DNA of 64,000 nucleotides, taken from positions 1,393,265 through 1,457,264 of the forward strand of contig NC_067204.1 of the NCBI RefSeq assembly GCF_026262505.1. The letters run 5' to 3'. Shown piece by piece: positions 27,578 through 38,340 of the stretch. This DNA is from Trichomonas vaginalis G3 (Eukaryota > Parabasalia > Trichomonadida > Trichomonadidae). The notes under the pieces are model-generated. The model made no database searches and was not told where the DNA came from. It was given only the letters and a program-made list of their open reading frames with translations. Within the stretch, counting starts at the first letter, position 1. The number at the start of each line of letters is the position of its first letter. The translations under genes were made by a program, and so were the position numbers.

Positions 27578-28451
27578 TCAAGCTTGACTTTTTACAATTT
27601 GAACTTTGTTTGCGTAGATATGAATTCTGAAAGAAGTATGAGGGTCTTGTATGACTTTGTACTTCTCCCCATAGTTCATGTCTGTCAAACTTACCTGCCA
27701 TGGACTCTTTTCATAAGTTCCATGAAATCGTCTTCGGACAATCCGGGGAAAAGTATAATGTCAGTAAGTATTCTTTTAACATCCTTACTTAAACTCTTTG
27801 CTGTCTGTACACAAATGACAACTGAGATGTTAAAGTGTCTGAGCTTCTTAAGAATTCGACACATATCTGTTTCTCTGTTCTTTAACAAAGGAGAGGCGAA
27901 ATCATCTAAGATAAGAAGACATCTATGAGGGTATGTCTTCCAATCGTACGATTGCAATTTCTTCGAAATGTATTTCTATCTCTTTCTGTTTGTTTCTGAA
28001 GTGTTCTTCTCAATATTCTCTGCATTTCCTCATTTGGGTCTTTAAACTTAGAATTTATATACTCATTTATAGCATTGTACTTCAAAACTCTTCTTTGGTA
28101 CTTCTTTATCCAATCTAACAACTCAGTATCCTTATACATACTAACTTAGACTTCTTATAATATCTTTGAACGAATGACGGTTTGGTCCAAATTGACCAGA
28201 AGTACTACAAATGACAACTAACTCATAGAATGGGTTCTTTCTCATCTAGTTCTTGTTGTTGTGCAGCCATTTTAAGATAAGTGAAAGTCTTACCCGACCC
28301 AGGTGGTGCAATTAGACCTGTTATACCATTCTGAGCAAATAAGAACTTGTCATGTATAGGCTTTATCTGAGCATTTCTAACTTTCTCTTGTTCTTATTTA
28401 AAACATTCTCTCAAATTTCTTGTCAATGTCAGCAAACTTTTTTTCTAACAT
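27578..28451 (-). pseudogene. Packaging ATPase, A32/FtsK-HerA type (fossil), element B
   Basis: Minus-strand region starting MLEKKFADID. It carries Walker A APPGSGKT, Walker B CLLILDDF, and the segment RHFNISVVICVQTAKSL followed by ILFPGLSEDDF, the same order as in 8932-9719. It would drive DNA into the capsid. Broken in about three or four places. It faces the K/E-rich gene at 28488 across a 36 bp shared promoter region. Confidence 0.75.
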
Positions 28452-28487
28452 ATTTTTAGAAAAATTAAAATTTTTATCTTTTAGAAA

Positions 28488-28954
28488 ATGTCTAGCGATT
28501 TCGCTATCTATATTCGAGACAAGCTTTTCGACAGCAAAACATCTGTCGACCATAAAATCTTAACATAGTGTAAACAAGAAAGGTGAATTTGTTCTAAAGT
28601 TCTGTTCTGGAATATGACAAGAACCATAAAACATTACAAAGAGCAGTCTTAAAATTTGTCAATGACAGACTTGTTGACAGAGATGACGCCGATTGGAAAG
28701 ATGAAGTCCAACAAAAGTTCTTAGAATGCAAAGAAGACACATGCGCTGTTCTTGAAGATGAAATAGAAAACAGAATAGATGAGCTATTAAAGGACAAAGA
28801 ACTTTTACATAAATATGGTTCGGAGAAATTTGACATAACTCCACCAGAAAAGAAGAAGAGAGAAAAGAAAGAAAAGAAAGTAAAAGAAGAGAAGAAAGTA
28901 GAAGAGAAGAAAGAACCTGAACCAGTTCCAGAGAAAAAGAAATTTGACATGTAA
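28488..28954 (+). pseudogene. Fossil gene with Lys/Glu-rich tail, element B
   Basis: Starts MSSDFAIYIRDKLFDS and ends with a long charged tail (EKKKREKKEKKVKEEKK, then PEPVPEKKKFDM). The plus strand is the coding one: the minus-strand frame over the same place is Phe/Ser low complexity. The middle is helical with DEVQQKFLECKED. Broken in about two places; no family recognised. Confidence 0.45.
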
Positions 28955-28970
28955 AAATAAAATTTTATTT

Positions 28971-29390
28971 TTAGAACATTTCTGGGTCAATGTCAATGTT
29001 CTCTTCCTCTTTAGGAGCAAACACTGGCTTAGACTCTAAAATCTTTTTACCCAATTTACCTTGAACTTCAACTATCTTAGACTCATAATATTCATAGTCG
29101 TCTGCTTTCTTTGGTTCATAAGGTATAACAAGTTTGTATGCTTTGCCTTCTTTAAGGTTTGAGAACCTTCTGTCAAAACTTTCTTTGACTGCTAACAAAC
29201 CTTCTATGTCTAAGTCTTCAAATTTCGCACCATTTTTAGTCACAATAGCAAACTTAACTGGTTCGATGTTCCAAACTTTGCTGAATGAAGACTTTTCAAA
29301 ATGGTAGAAGTAAACATTCAAATATGTGAATGGGTCTAGTTCTTCTTTAAGTCCTGACATGTACTTGTTTACTGAGATGAATTTTGCCAT
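28971..29390 (-). CDS. Hypothetical protein, 139 aa
   Basis: The frame is open further upstream, but the start is placed at ATG 29390 (MAKFISVNKYMSG), because the extra 27 codons are the AT-rich promoter of the gene. Product: mixed fold, with YLNVYFYHFEKS and AIVTKNGAKF, ending in an acidic DPEMF tail. It looks like a small soluble, possibly DNA-binding replication accessory protein, lying next to the primase-helicase on the same strand; no family is recognised. Confidence 0.5.
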   Translation of the reverse strand: MAKFISVNKYMSGLKEELDPFTYLNVYFYHFEKSSFSKVWNIEPVKFAIVTKNGAKFEDLDIEGLLAVKESFDRRFSNLKEGKAYKLVIPYEPKKADDYEYYESKIVEVQGKLGKKILESKPVFAPKEEENIDIDPEMF

Positions 29391-29427
29391 CTTTTCTATC
29401 GGATAAAAAATTATTTTTTTTTTAAAT

Positions 29428-30660
29428 TTACTCATAAAAATTTTTTTTTGTATATACACCATTCTGAACATCTAAAAGACTTTTGACATTTGCCAAGAAT
29501 GTTCGTTTAGACGCTGTCATATAACCATATTCTTGACAATATTGTTTATACGAATCGTACAATGACCTTTCATCTAAACACTCAAAGTCAGTTTCATCTA
29601 TGAACAGTTCATATACACTCTTGTTTGCTTCTAACAATGTTTGTCTCTCTTCGGTATGTGGAATTTGTCTTGGATTGAACTTGAAATATCTAATGTCATA
29701 AAATATGAGAACAAGTGGTTGTAAAAGTCAGATGTCAAAGTTTCTGCTAAGTCGTCAAAATATTCTGTATCTTGCATATGAGAATCTGACGTTCTGACAA
29801 CTACATATCTTCTGTCAGAACTTTCTAACTTCATGGAACAGTATTGTTTGAAACATAATGAAGTTTGCAACATTTTCACAAACTCTTTGGTCTTTATATT
29901 TCTTTCAACACAACCAACTTTGTCTGTTATAAGACTCTTCAAAGCATCTGAGTTCAAAACTTTTGTTGTATCTATACTTTGAAGTTCATTTGCAAACTAT
30001 AAGTTTCATATTCTCTATTGAGGAGTTAAACTTGCCACAGATGTTTTCTAAGTTTGTCATATTCGGGTTCGAATAGCCCTCTAACAGTTTGCATAAGATA
30101 TCTGTAAAGAATGTGTTCTTACCAGTTCCTTGTTTTCCAATTATAATGAGAGCAGTTTCATTTTTAGCACTTGGATGTTGTAAGATGTTTGCAAACCAAC
30201 ATAAGATATACTCATAGACTCTTTCGTTTCCATTGCATATAATTTCTTTGACATGGTCTAACCAAGCTTCTATAATATTTTCTTTCCATTCTACTTGTTC
30301 ATATTTATATCCAGTGAAGATAGAATAGAAGTTTGGAGAAGGTGTATAGAACTTTATACCTCGAACTGAAAAATCTTCTAACTTTGACAATAAGATATCC
30401 CAAGCATCTAACATCTTCATGCCAACTTGTACGACTTTTATTTTCTTAAGTTTCTGTCTACATTCTTGTTCAGACACTATTGTTGCTCTTGGTTTGTTAA
30501 AGACAACATCCCATTCTTTCATAACATAACATTCTGGGGCAGAGTCGACATAAATGACTAAACGTTTCAAATTCTCGACTGCTTTGTTATAGTCTCGAAA
30601 TGGACACATATTTCTGAATGCTTGGAAGTCATAAAAATCTGAAACATCTATTCTGTACAT
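29428..30660 (-). pseudogene. Primase-helicase (D5-like N plus SF3 helicase, fossil), element B
   Basis: Carries a D5-like linker region (LDAWDILLSKL, FYSIFTGYKYE), Walker A IIGKQGTGKN, and further on DRRYVVVRTSDS, all aligning with 2700-3400 of element A. The C-terminal part adds a winged-helix-like end (SLYDSYKQYCQEYGY). It starts at ATG 30660 and seems to lack the primase half seen in element A. The region carries about two breaks. Confidence 0.75.
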
Positions 30661-30688
30661 TTTTATAAAAATAAAAAAAATATTTTTT

Positions 30689-31475
30689 TTATTCTTGACT
30701 TTGTTGTTGCATTTGTTGTTCTTGAGCTATTTGTTGTTGAAGTTGTTCTTGTAATACAATACTTTCACCGGTTGCATCTTCCAATTCGAAACTTTCTGCC
30801 GTCATTGACAAATACATAGGACATAAAAGTTTTACAGGAACAAAGTTTGCGTCAACTAATGTCAACGTTATACTTGCCAAAGTGTTTGAGTTCACTAAGG
30901 TTGAAAATTCTGCATTCGAATGAACAATAGGCAAACCAGCAGAGAAAGTATTGTTTATACGCATAAGTATTTTTTGGTCATAATAGTTTCTGTCGACATT
31001 CGAATAACACTTTGAACCTAAGTTTGAAACAATATATAAAATAGGTGTACTTAAAGTCAATGGAACAGACAAACCTTGTATGACACCTTTTCCTGTTATA
31101 GGAAACTGTTGGTAGTAAAAACCAGAAATAAGTTTTGTATTATAGCTCATATCGTTTATAGTAAACTCAGTCGGACATCCAAACATAATGAAACCTGCTC
31201 TAGTTGCAGCACATGTTACACCGTACTTAAAGTATTAAATAAGTCAACAAAACCTGTTGGTGGTATATCTGAGTAAGTATCTTCAAAGGAGTATTTTTTA
31301 CCATTCACAACAATGAATCTTCTGGTGTCAAAAGAGCAAAACAGGCTTTAGTCGTCATTGTGTTTAAAGTTAGTTTACAATACCGTCCTTGAGGACTTTG
31401 TAAGTTTGTTGTTATAGAATTATATGACTCAGGGTTTTTAGTCGTAATAGTATAAACCATTATATCTTCTGCCAT
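30689..31475 (-). pseudogene. Penton/minor capsid-like gene (fossil), element B
   Basis: Starts MAEDIMVYTITTKNPES at 31475. The main part ends with SITLTLVDANFVPVKLL then PMYLSM, the strand pattern of single jelly-roll penton proteins of polinton-like viruses, followed by a Gln-rich tail. Lies two genes away from the capsid-like region. About one or two breaks. Assignment tentative. Confidence 0.45.
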
Positions 31476-31487
31476 TTATATATATTT

Positions 31488-31714
31488 AAAAGTTTTTCTG
31501 AAAGTGGAGAAGAACTTCATCTAAACTTTCACATGGCGTTTCTTGAAGTTCTCTGTCTAAGAAGTTCAAATATTTTGTAAAGACATAGAACTTTCCTTTG
31601 TACACGAACAAACAAAACAGGGTCTTTCATATCGTTCAAAAGTGTGTAAAGTCCTTTACATGAAATAAAGTCTATATTATTTTTCTTCAAACATCTTTCA
31701 AGAAGTTTTGACAT
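31488..31714 (-). pseudogene. Small hypothetical gene (fossil), element B
   Basis: Starts MSKLLERCLKKNNIDF; about 75 codons, helical, Leu/Lys-rich. Not open throughout. No family recognised. Confidence 0.35.
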
Positions 31715-31720
31715 TTTTAC

Positions 31721-32257
31721 TTAGCAAATAAATTTTAATGAAATGTTGTGGTCGTCAAATATTTTTATGACGTCTGGGAAACTATACTTTAAGTTCAACG
31801 TTTCACCTCCTTTCATAACGTATATCTTGTCAATGACATTATATGAAACACCACAGCAACTAATGTCGGGTTCTATTTCTTTGATGTTTATATCGTCTGC
31901 CTCTGTCAAAAGTTTCAATAGTTCTTTCAAAACTTCATGAGGTGCAATGACATATGAGTTCACTTTTACAGGGTTGTGTTCGACCAAGTTTAACATTATA
32001 CTTAAAGCTTGACAAATCTTCTCCTGAGTTTGAAGTTTGTCTTTCAGTTGTTGGTAGTCGTTTCGAATATCTGCAACAGAACTTAAGTCTCTGCTAACTT
32101 CAGGATATGTTGGTTGTTCTTTTACAGGAACAATTGTTATACCATCTTCGTCTTCGTATGGTTTCCCCACTTCAACATCTCTGTCTTTGACATTGACAAC
32201 AACACTTTGACTGTTTGTTTGAGTTGGTGAATTTAACTTCACATCTGCCACCGCCAT
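31721..32257 (-). CDS. Hypothetical protein, 178 aa
   Basis: Fully open. The N-terminal 50 residues are polar with strands (SVVVNVKDRDVEVG), then a coiled-coil stretch (about 60-85), then a compact domain with ISCCGVSYNVIDKIY. It sits seven bases from the next minus-strand gene. Position among capsid genes suggests a scaffold or minor particle protein. No family is recognised. Confidence 0.5.
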   Translation of the reverse strand: MAVADVKLNSPTQTNSQSVVVNVKDRDVEVGKPYEDEDGITIVPVKEQPTYPEVSRDLSSVADIRNDYQQLKDKLQTQEKICQALSIMLNLVEHNPVKVNSYVIAPHEVLKELLKLLTEADDINIKEIEPDISCCGVSYNVIDKIYVMKGGETLNLKYSFPDVIKIFDDHNISLKFIC

Positions 32258-32319
32258 TAAACCTTTTGAACACTCACGCTTCTATTTTTCGGAAATGACA
32301 TTTTACTTAGAATAAAAAG

Positions 32320-32686
32320 ATGGACGTATTCGGATATCTCTTTGAATTGAAGCAAACAAAGTTTACACACACAAACAATACAAATACATTGACAGAATAG
32401 TTCTTTACACAAACAATGGTAAATGTTATAGAATAGCAGTCTTTGCTGAACCTAAATATTTTCATAAAGCAAAGAAAGTTGGTATAACGAGATGGTGAAA
32501 GTTCTTGAAGCAGACAAAAATATAACTTCAAAACTTACAGATATTTCTAAAGGTAAGTTTATCTTACAATATTATGTCAAAACTGGCGTACTGTCAATAT
32601 TTGACGGAGAGAAGTCAGTTCAAGAACAACTTACTGACCTGCTGCCAAATCTGCTCGATGGAAGCTGTCGTTATATGCCAATCTGA
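32320..32686 (+). pseudogene. Fossil hypothetical gene, element B
   Basis: Plus-strand gene starting MDVFGYLFELKQTKF behind ACTTAGAATAAAAAG, a leader like that of the fibre gene. Later parts include KCYRIAVFAEPKYF and FILQYYVKTGVLSIFDG. Broken in about two places. Converges on the capsid-like region and overlaps its end. Confidence 0.4.
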
Positions 32687-34232
32687 GGAGCCCCAGCAGG
32701 TTTCATCGAACGAATCTTCAAAAGAGCATCTTCCGTGAAAAGTGCTATTGGTTTTTGTAAACTTCTTTGCTCTCAATTCATCTGGACCGTCTCTGTCACC
32801 AGTATATTGTATTTGTACAGTACCAACAGTTGAAATACCACCCATAAAGTCTTCTGAGTCAGCAAATGGAATGCCAAGCCAAAAGTTTGAACGGTCTCCA
32901 TTTGTATATTGAGTTTTTTGACCTCCTGTATGAGTCCATACTTTCACATATGGCATAATAGAACTTTGCATTTCAGGGTTAATGGTTGTTGTGAAGTTTG
33001 TTGTTAAAGTTCATAGCATCTAATGTCAAGTTGTATGACCTCATATCCTCAACTGTAGAATATTCTTCTCTTGGATAATATTTGCCATCTATGTTTATAT
33101 GATATTTAATACCAGGTTGTAGAAACAAGAATAGTCATTTATAGTTCGTCTGAACAGTACAACATAGTATCTGCATGTTTCATTGCAGTTGTTAAAGCAA
33201 TATCTGTTCTTGCACCTGGGTCAGCACTTTGGTTTCCAACTTCACCTGCAAAGTCTTTGACAGATATTTGGTGTATAGGGAACATAAGTGGAACTGCAAT
33301 ATATTTGGCAGCTAAAGCATTTGAAATATCTGGGTCCAACATATAGACTGCAAGTCTGCTTTCTATTCTCTTGCATTCAAATTTTTCGCATGTGAACTTA
33401 ACTGGGTCCCAAGCAGTTCCAGCAGCATTGAAATAATAGTTTTTCATTGTTGAAGTTTGAGAAACCAAAGTCTAAGTCAACTTGTCTTTGCAAAAGTCAC
33501 AGAACTTGGCTCCACCAGTTCCAGCTACAGTAATGCTGAATGGGTCTTTGTTTGGTGCAATGACTAAGTTATTTTTGCTTGGAGTAAGTTCAATAGAAAT
33601 TTTTCCTGCCCAGTTTGGCAAGTATCTTAAAAACCTGAAGATGAGGAAAGATGACAAAGGAACTCTAAGTTTCAGTTTTACTTTAGTGGCAGCAGTTCCA
33701 TCTGAACCAGAAAGGTTAACATAAACTCCTGGAACGTTAGGGTCAAGTCTTCTTATTTTCTCAATATTTGCATACTGGTCTGTTTGTTCTCTAGCTTGTG
33801 TTGTACTGAGTTTCTCAAAGCGAACCATTCATAGTTTGCCCATGTTACTGTTTGAACTAAGTCAGAGTTAGAATATATCTTATATCCCATGAAAACTTCT
33901 GGAGCATATTGGTATCCGACATAGAAAATTCCATTGCAACCTTTCTTGTCAGACAACTTGGCAGAAGGTTTTATTTCAATGTCTTGTTCCACGTATAAGA
34001 AATGAGTTGTCAATAGAATAATATGAAACCTGTCGCAAGCAATATCTACTGTTGTTGAAGAACCTTCTCTCAAACTCACCTACGTTTCCATAGAAACAGC
34101 AGTTGTATATTCGTAAGTTCCAGGAACTATTTCTGACCTTCTAATGGCATTGTCGCATTCGTTATACCATTCGGAAACATTTCCGTTCATGGCATCCAAA
34201 ACTGTTGGCGTTATATTCTGAGCGGCGTACAT
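32615..34232 (-). pseudogene. Major capsid-like protein (fossil), element B
   Basis: About 540 codons on the minus strand starting MYAAQNITPTVLDAMNGNVS. The central part has RVPLSSFLIFRFLRYLPNW, a motif like the VPLS..F..F....W region of double jelly-roll capsid proteins. The last part has SNFWLGIPFADSEDF, GGISTVGTVQIQY, aligning with the end of the capsid-like gene of element A. Broken in about five places. A major particle shell role is inferred from pattern, size and neighbours. Confidence 0.6.
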
Positions 34233-34299
34233 TTCATATGGGTAAAAATATAGAATAGTTGGATTTATATATCATAATAGAACCCACTCGTACCAAGCT

Positions 34300-35760
34300 T
34301 TACTTTGTTCTACTCTTCTTCTTTGGTGTCGCTTTTGGTAACTTGCCCTCTGCTTCAAGTTGTTGCATCTTTGCCTCATGTTCACCTAGTATGTTGTAAA
34401 TTTCACGTGTCCTTTTTGCCTTTGGGCTCTGGTCGCCCATCTCAGGTAACCAATATCCTAGAAAGATTTTGTCATAGTTTGTATTTGAGTCTTCGCGTAT
34501 TGTTTGCATGACTCTTTCCTGAGTTTCCGGTTCAAGCTCTTTCAAACAGAGCTTGCCCATATGGAATAAGCTCGTTTCCAAATATATGTTTTTGTAGCCA
34601 TTCTGGTTTTCTTTCCATGTTACCAATAATATCTTTTGTGAATGGGAAAGCTTTTACCCAATGTTTCAGTCTTGCGTCATTTATTTCTGTAGTTGGTTTT
34701 ATTTTGTCAAGGAACATGTTTTTCAATACTAACATTTCATTTGGTACTGTCCCATTTGAGTTTTCTTAAATATTCATCCCTTCTCGGTTCATTGTTCTGC
34801 AAAGTAAGTTTTTATGACATTTTGTAAACTTTCGTTTGCAAGGTCATGTACAATAGTTTCTTTCTCTTCTTCTATCTCCCTAACTTTCTTTCTAAACTCT
34901 TCACCAAATATACCATCTCTATGGTTCTGTGTAGTTCTTTGAGATAAATGTTCTAGAACGTCAGGTGTTATATTTCCATCAGCCATGTTCATTTCATACT
35001 GGTCCAAAATATCTGCATGTTTCATATCTTTCAATGGCATTAAAGCCGCGCTGAAAATAACAGCTATATCTGTTCACCATCACTTCCATTGCGTCTACAA
35101 CTTCTTGGAATTGTGGTTGTAAGTTTATGAACCACCTATCCGGATTAGCTTTATGACCCCATCTCATTGTAGTTCCATAGTCTGCAGAAACAAAAGTAGG
35201 TTTGTTTCCATATTGGTTAGGTTCTGAATGAACTTTAAACAATGTTTCATTTCTATATGTTTTTTGTTGAAATTTAACCTTTTATTTTCACCGAGTTCAG
35301 CCAAAGATTGAACGTTATATGGTCGTAAGTAAAAAGGATTGTTGTATTTGCGTACATTTTCTTTCAGTACTTCCATTCTATGCTGAATATTTTCATCTGA
35401 TGTTGGAGTCTTTTGTATGTCGGCGAACATTTTTCGATATTCTTCTACTATGTCAGCTGAATTTTTTAGACCTCTTGGAAAGATTCCATATTCTCCGCAT
35501 ACTCTTGTTGAGGGTCAAGATTTTTCGGCTGTTCCAAATCTTCATCTAGTTCTGTGAAGTTAGTTTCCAAAGGAGGGACTTGTTCGTTTCCTTCAGGCTC
35601 TTCTAGCTGTTGTTGCTGAACTATTTCTTCCATGTCTGGTTGTATCTGAACTTCTTCCTGTGGAGTTTCTTGGTACCTCATCTGCTGGCATTTCATATAT
35701 TCCGAGACCGTTTTTAAAAAGTTCCCTATCTAAGTCATCCGGACTCATAAACCTTTCTTC
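34300..35760 (-). pseudogene. Fossil coding region of unknown function, cut by gap
   Basis: About 480 codons of minus-strand coding sequence running into the assembly gap, broken in several places. Visible segments are acidic and Gln/Pro-rich towards its start (near 35500-35700), then a globular part with TFVSADYGTTMRWGHKANPD and RWFINLQPQFQ, and a basic end (ATPKKKSRTK). It could be one large protein. No motif allows a name. Confidence 0.4.
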
Positions 35761-35860
35761 NNNNNNNNNNNNNNNNNNNNNNNNNNNNNNNNNNNNNNNN
35801 NNNNNNNNNNNNNNNNNNNNNNNNNNNNNNNNNNNNNNNNNNNNNNNNNNNNNNNNNNNN
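35761..35860. other. Assembly gap of 100 N
   Basis: Exactly 100 N, the usual placeholder for a gap of unknown size. On its left is an element B gene, on its right the middle of a surface-protein gene. The true distance and even the linkage are unknown. Confidence 1.
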
Positions 35861-35861
35861 T

Positions 35862-36875
35862 GCAACAATCAAAATTTCACAAAGTTTTTCTTATGATACA
35901 TACAGTGCTTATGATAAGGACAAGCTCGAATATCTTTGCAACCAATCAATTTCTTTTGGATCCCAGCCAAAATACAAAATATTCGGAATTCAAAAGTTAT
36001 TAATTGGCAGAAATCAAACAAAACTTAATTTTTATAAGGAACAATACGTAGTATTTACTGATTATCGCAACATTTCCGGAGAAGCAAGAACTTCAGAAGT
36101 ATCTTTAGAAATTCTTGGAAATACACAATATTCAGCAATTTATTTCGCTCACACAGGTACAATTACATTAGAATCCTCCAGTGACGAACCTATTCCATGT
36201 AATTTTGTTGTTTTTAATTTGAATTATTATGATTGCACTTCGATTATCACAAATGTAAGGTCTAATTACAAATTCACTTCTCAGGACACAGCTCATACAT
36301 GTGTTGTTACTGCTTTCACAAATGGAACAGTTCATTTCGAAGATGGTGATATTTATGATGTCTATGGAAAAATAAATAGAGCTAATATTATTGTTGAAAA
36401 ACCTTTTCTAACAATAACTAATTCTAAACACGATTACTTATTTTTTTATCATGCTGGCGACAAATATAATACATCATATTTAATCAAAGGAAATAATTCA
36501 ACTCATAGATCTCTTATCATTTTTGATAATTCGTATCATGAAATAAATTCATCAGAACCAGTTGAACAAAAATCAGATGATCATAATTATTCTGATGATG
36601 ATAGTGATGAAGGACTAAGTGAAGGTGCTGTTTTGGAAATTATTATTGGAGCAGCAGTTGGAGCAGGTCTCATTGCTGTCGCTGCTTACTTATGTTATAG
36701 ACACAGAAAATTCAGAGCTGAAAATCCAATTAATCAAAGCCTTGTTGATAAAACCGAAAAAGATTTACCTTTAGAAGAAACGAACAGCAATCCATATCCT
36801 AATGAATATAAAGCACCAGCATATAATCCAAAGCAAGAACAATCAAATACTTATTTCGAGAATCCTTATGAATAA
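35862..36875 (+). CDS. Surface membrane protein, unit 0 (5' part lost in gap)
   Basis: Holds the last 337 residues of the protein described at 41377-42951, in an open frame from the first base after the gap. It is otherwise intact, including the membrane helix and tail. Confidence 0.85.
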   Translation, partial: ATIKISQSFSYDTYSAYDKDKLEYLCNQSISFGSQPKYKIFGIQKLLIGRNQTKLNFYKEQYVVFTDYRNISGEARTSEVSLEILGNTQYSAIYFAHTGTITLESSSDEPIPCNFVVFNLNYYDCTSIITNVRSNYKFTSQDTAHTCVVTAFTNGTVHFEDGDIYDVYGKINRANIIVEKPFLTITNSKHDYLFFYHAGDKYNTSYLIKGNNSTHRSLIIFDNSYHEINSSEPVEQKSDDHNYSDDDSDEGLSEGAVLEIIIGAAVGAGLIAVAAYLCYRHRKFRAENPINQSLVDKTEKDLPLEETNSNPYPNEYKAPAYNPKQEQSNTYFENPYE

Positions 36876-37087
36876 CTATTTTTTTTATATATTGTTTATG
36901 AACGAATCTTTAAAGATTTATAATGTTTTTTTTTATTACAATTCTTATTACTCCCATAAGATTGAGCGTGTGAAAATAAGTTTATAACAACATTATCAAC
37001 ATTTTAGGCATCTCAATTATTAAGAAACATAAAGTATTTAGTAATATTGAATCAAATTTTATTATATAGGATGGGAGATAATTTTAA

Positions 37088-37351
37088 TTGATAACAATAA
37101 GACTATCATTACCATCAAGCATTGCAATTCCTCTTTTATGTCTTAAAAAAAAAGAAAAAAGAGAGGAAACACAATCAATAATTCATGAACATTTCATTGA
37201 TAATAGAAGTTGTCTATTAGAAGAAGTATCTAATAAATCCGAACCATTACCTTTAGAAGAGGTTCAAATAAATCCATATTTAATCGAAACAAAAGAAATA
37301 CCAAATTATTCACAAAAATCGAAATCATTATTCGATAATCCTTATGAATAA
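37088..37351 (+). pseudogene. Tail fragment of a divergent paralogue, unit 0
   Basis: Eighty-seven codons without an ATG. The end (SEPLPLEEVQINPY then SLFDNPYE) aligns with the cytoplasmic tail of the main gene (EKDLPLEETNSNPY then TYFENPYE). Upstream there is only the rest of a hydrophobic segment (SLPSSIAIPLLCL) and no ectodomain. It is the 3' remnant of another family member, trapped between genes and copied with every unit. Confidence 0.7.
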
Positions 37352-37432
37352 TTCGTGTCAGCTTTCATATGCTTTTATTGACTTTTCTTTTTATTCTGTA
37401 ATTAAAATTTAATTGACAAAATTTATGCTTTA

Positions 37433-37842
37433 AACTGCGAATCAAAAGGCGGACCTATCAATTTTTGAATAGTTTACATTTCTAATGCTAACGGTGCCTT
37501 CACTGAGAGCGAGAGAAAATTATTAAATATTAGAGCTCAAATAAGCTTCACGTGCAATAGGTAGCAAATCAGCTTCTATTTATGCTTAAATTTCTGGTTT
37601 GAAGCTTGTATTAAATTTCGAAATCTTAAATTTTGAAGTTAGACCCGAAAAAATCGTATCAGTTCATCCTATATTTATATCTGTTTTATGATCCTTTGTT
37701 GTTATATCGAATTAGAGCAAATAGCTTGTGCGGTCCAAAAGGTGTACCTGGCAGAAATCGACTTTTTGAGAGAAACTCATATAATTAATTGTATGACTTC
37801 TCTCAAAAAGTTGAAGGTAGGTACGCCTTTTGACTCGCAGTT
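37433..37842. mobile_element. 410 bp palindromic MITE with TA target duplication, unit 0
   Basis: The left end AACTGCGAATCAAAAGGCG is the reverse complement, with one change, of the right end; both are flanked by TA. Inside, GGTGTACCT and CTTTTTGAGAGAA pair with AGGTACGCC and TTCTCTCAAAAAG, so the right 110 bases form a hairpin on their own. TA duplication and ends suggest a Tc1/mariner-type non-autonomous element. It has no coding capacity; short open frames across it are palindrome by-products. Confidence 0.6.
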
Positions 37843-38331
37843 TATATCCAAGAACATCAAATTAATTGAAACATGTTTACTAAGATAATATTGTCTCTTC
37901 TTGGTGGTAATATAGTTTCAACATCAAACAAACTAAATATAAAATTATGTATTTTGAGATTTGGACTTTACAAGGAATTCTCAATAGCAAAATGTTGTAT
38001 TTCTGAAGCATTAATTTTTACAAATCCATGGTTATTCGCACACGTATTAATTTCAATCACTCATAATCCTTTTCTAATCCAATTTCTCTTTTTTGGATAG
38101 TAGCTTAGATGCATAAGGCAATTACGACCTTCTTCATTTTTGTTCTTGAGGACTGATTCATGAAATATTGACCCATTCTGATACAAAAATTTTGGATCCA
38201 CTTTTATTTTATTTTTAAAATTTTAAAAATAATACATTAAAAGAATTATCCAATAAACTAAAATGATTTGACAATCTGACTGTGTAAAATATTCAAAATT
38301 CATTCTGAATAGATCCGCTTTCAAATTAAAA
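37843..38331. other. Upstream region of the unit 1 gene
   Basis: AT-rich. A 75-codon open frame (37873-38100) is repeated in all units, but identity between fresh copies is no evidence of selection. A palindromic ATTTTTAAAATTTTAAAAAT lies near 38210-38230. Confidence 0.5.
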
Positions 38332-38336
38332 TCATT
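38332..38336 (+). promoter_or_regulatory. Trichomonad-type initiator TCATT, unit 1
   Basis: TCATT matches the trichomonad Inr consensus TCA(Y)(W), with its A five to seven bases before the ATG at 38341. This supports both the chosen start and the host assignment. Equivalent sites precede the other units at 41368, 44403, 49502, 54602 and 60961. Confidence 0.55.
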
Positions 38337-38340
38337 GTGA

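Larger units (their letters stand above)
14270..35760. mobile_element. Maverick/Polinton-like element B (fossil, right end lost in assembly gap)
   Basis: Over 21 kb with DNA polymerase B (20719-22642), integrase (18311-19270), packaging ATPase (27578-28451), capsid-like gene (32615-34232), fibre gene (16905-18314), primase-helicase (29428-30660), D12 methyltransferase and KilA-N genes. The polymerase plus integrase plus ATPase plus capsid set defines the Maverick/Polinton class. It is broken in about twenty places, yet five genes above 130 codons remain open. The right end runs into the N gap and the left limit is approximate. Its proteins are diverged from those of element A, so it is another lineage, not a duplicate. 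Confidence 0.85.

Noticed and set aside
27148-27928. Cys/Arg- and Phe/Ser-rich frames on both strands
   Set aside because: Products of the short TTCC/GGAA repeats, not genes.
28594-28950. Minus-strand Phe/Ser-rich frame
   Set aside because: Shadow of the plus-strand Lys/Glu-rich coding sequence, which has normal codon use and an acidic/basic tail.
37688-38100. Two open frames of 66 and 75 codons present in all array units
   Set aside because: The first lies across the MITE hairpin, the second in AT-rich promoter DNA. Their conservation only reflects the recent amplification.
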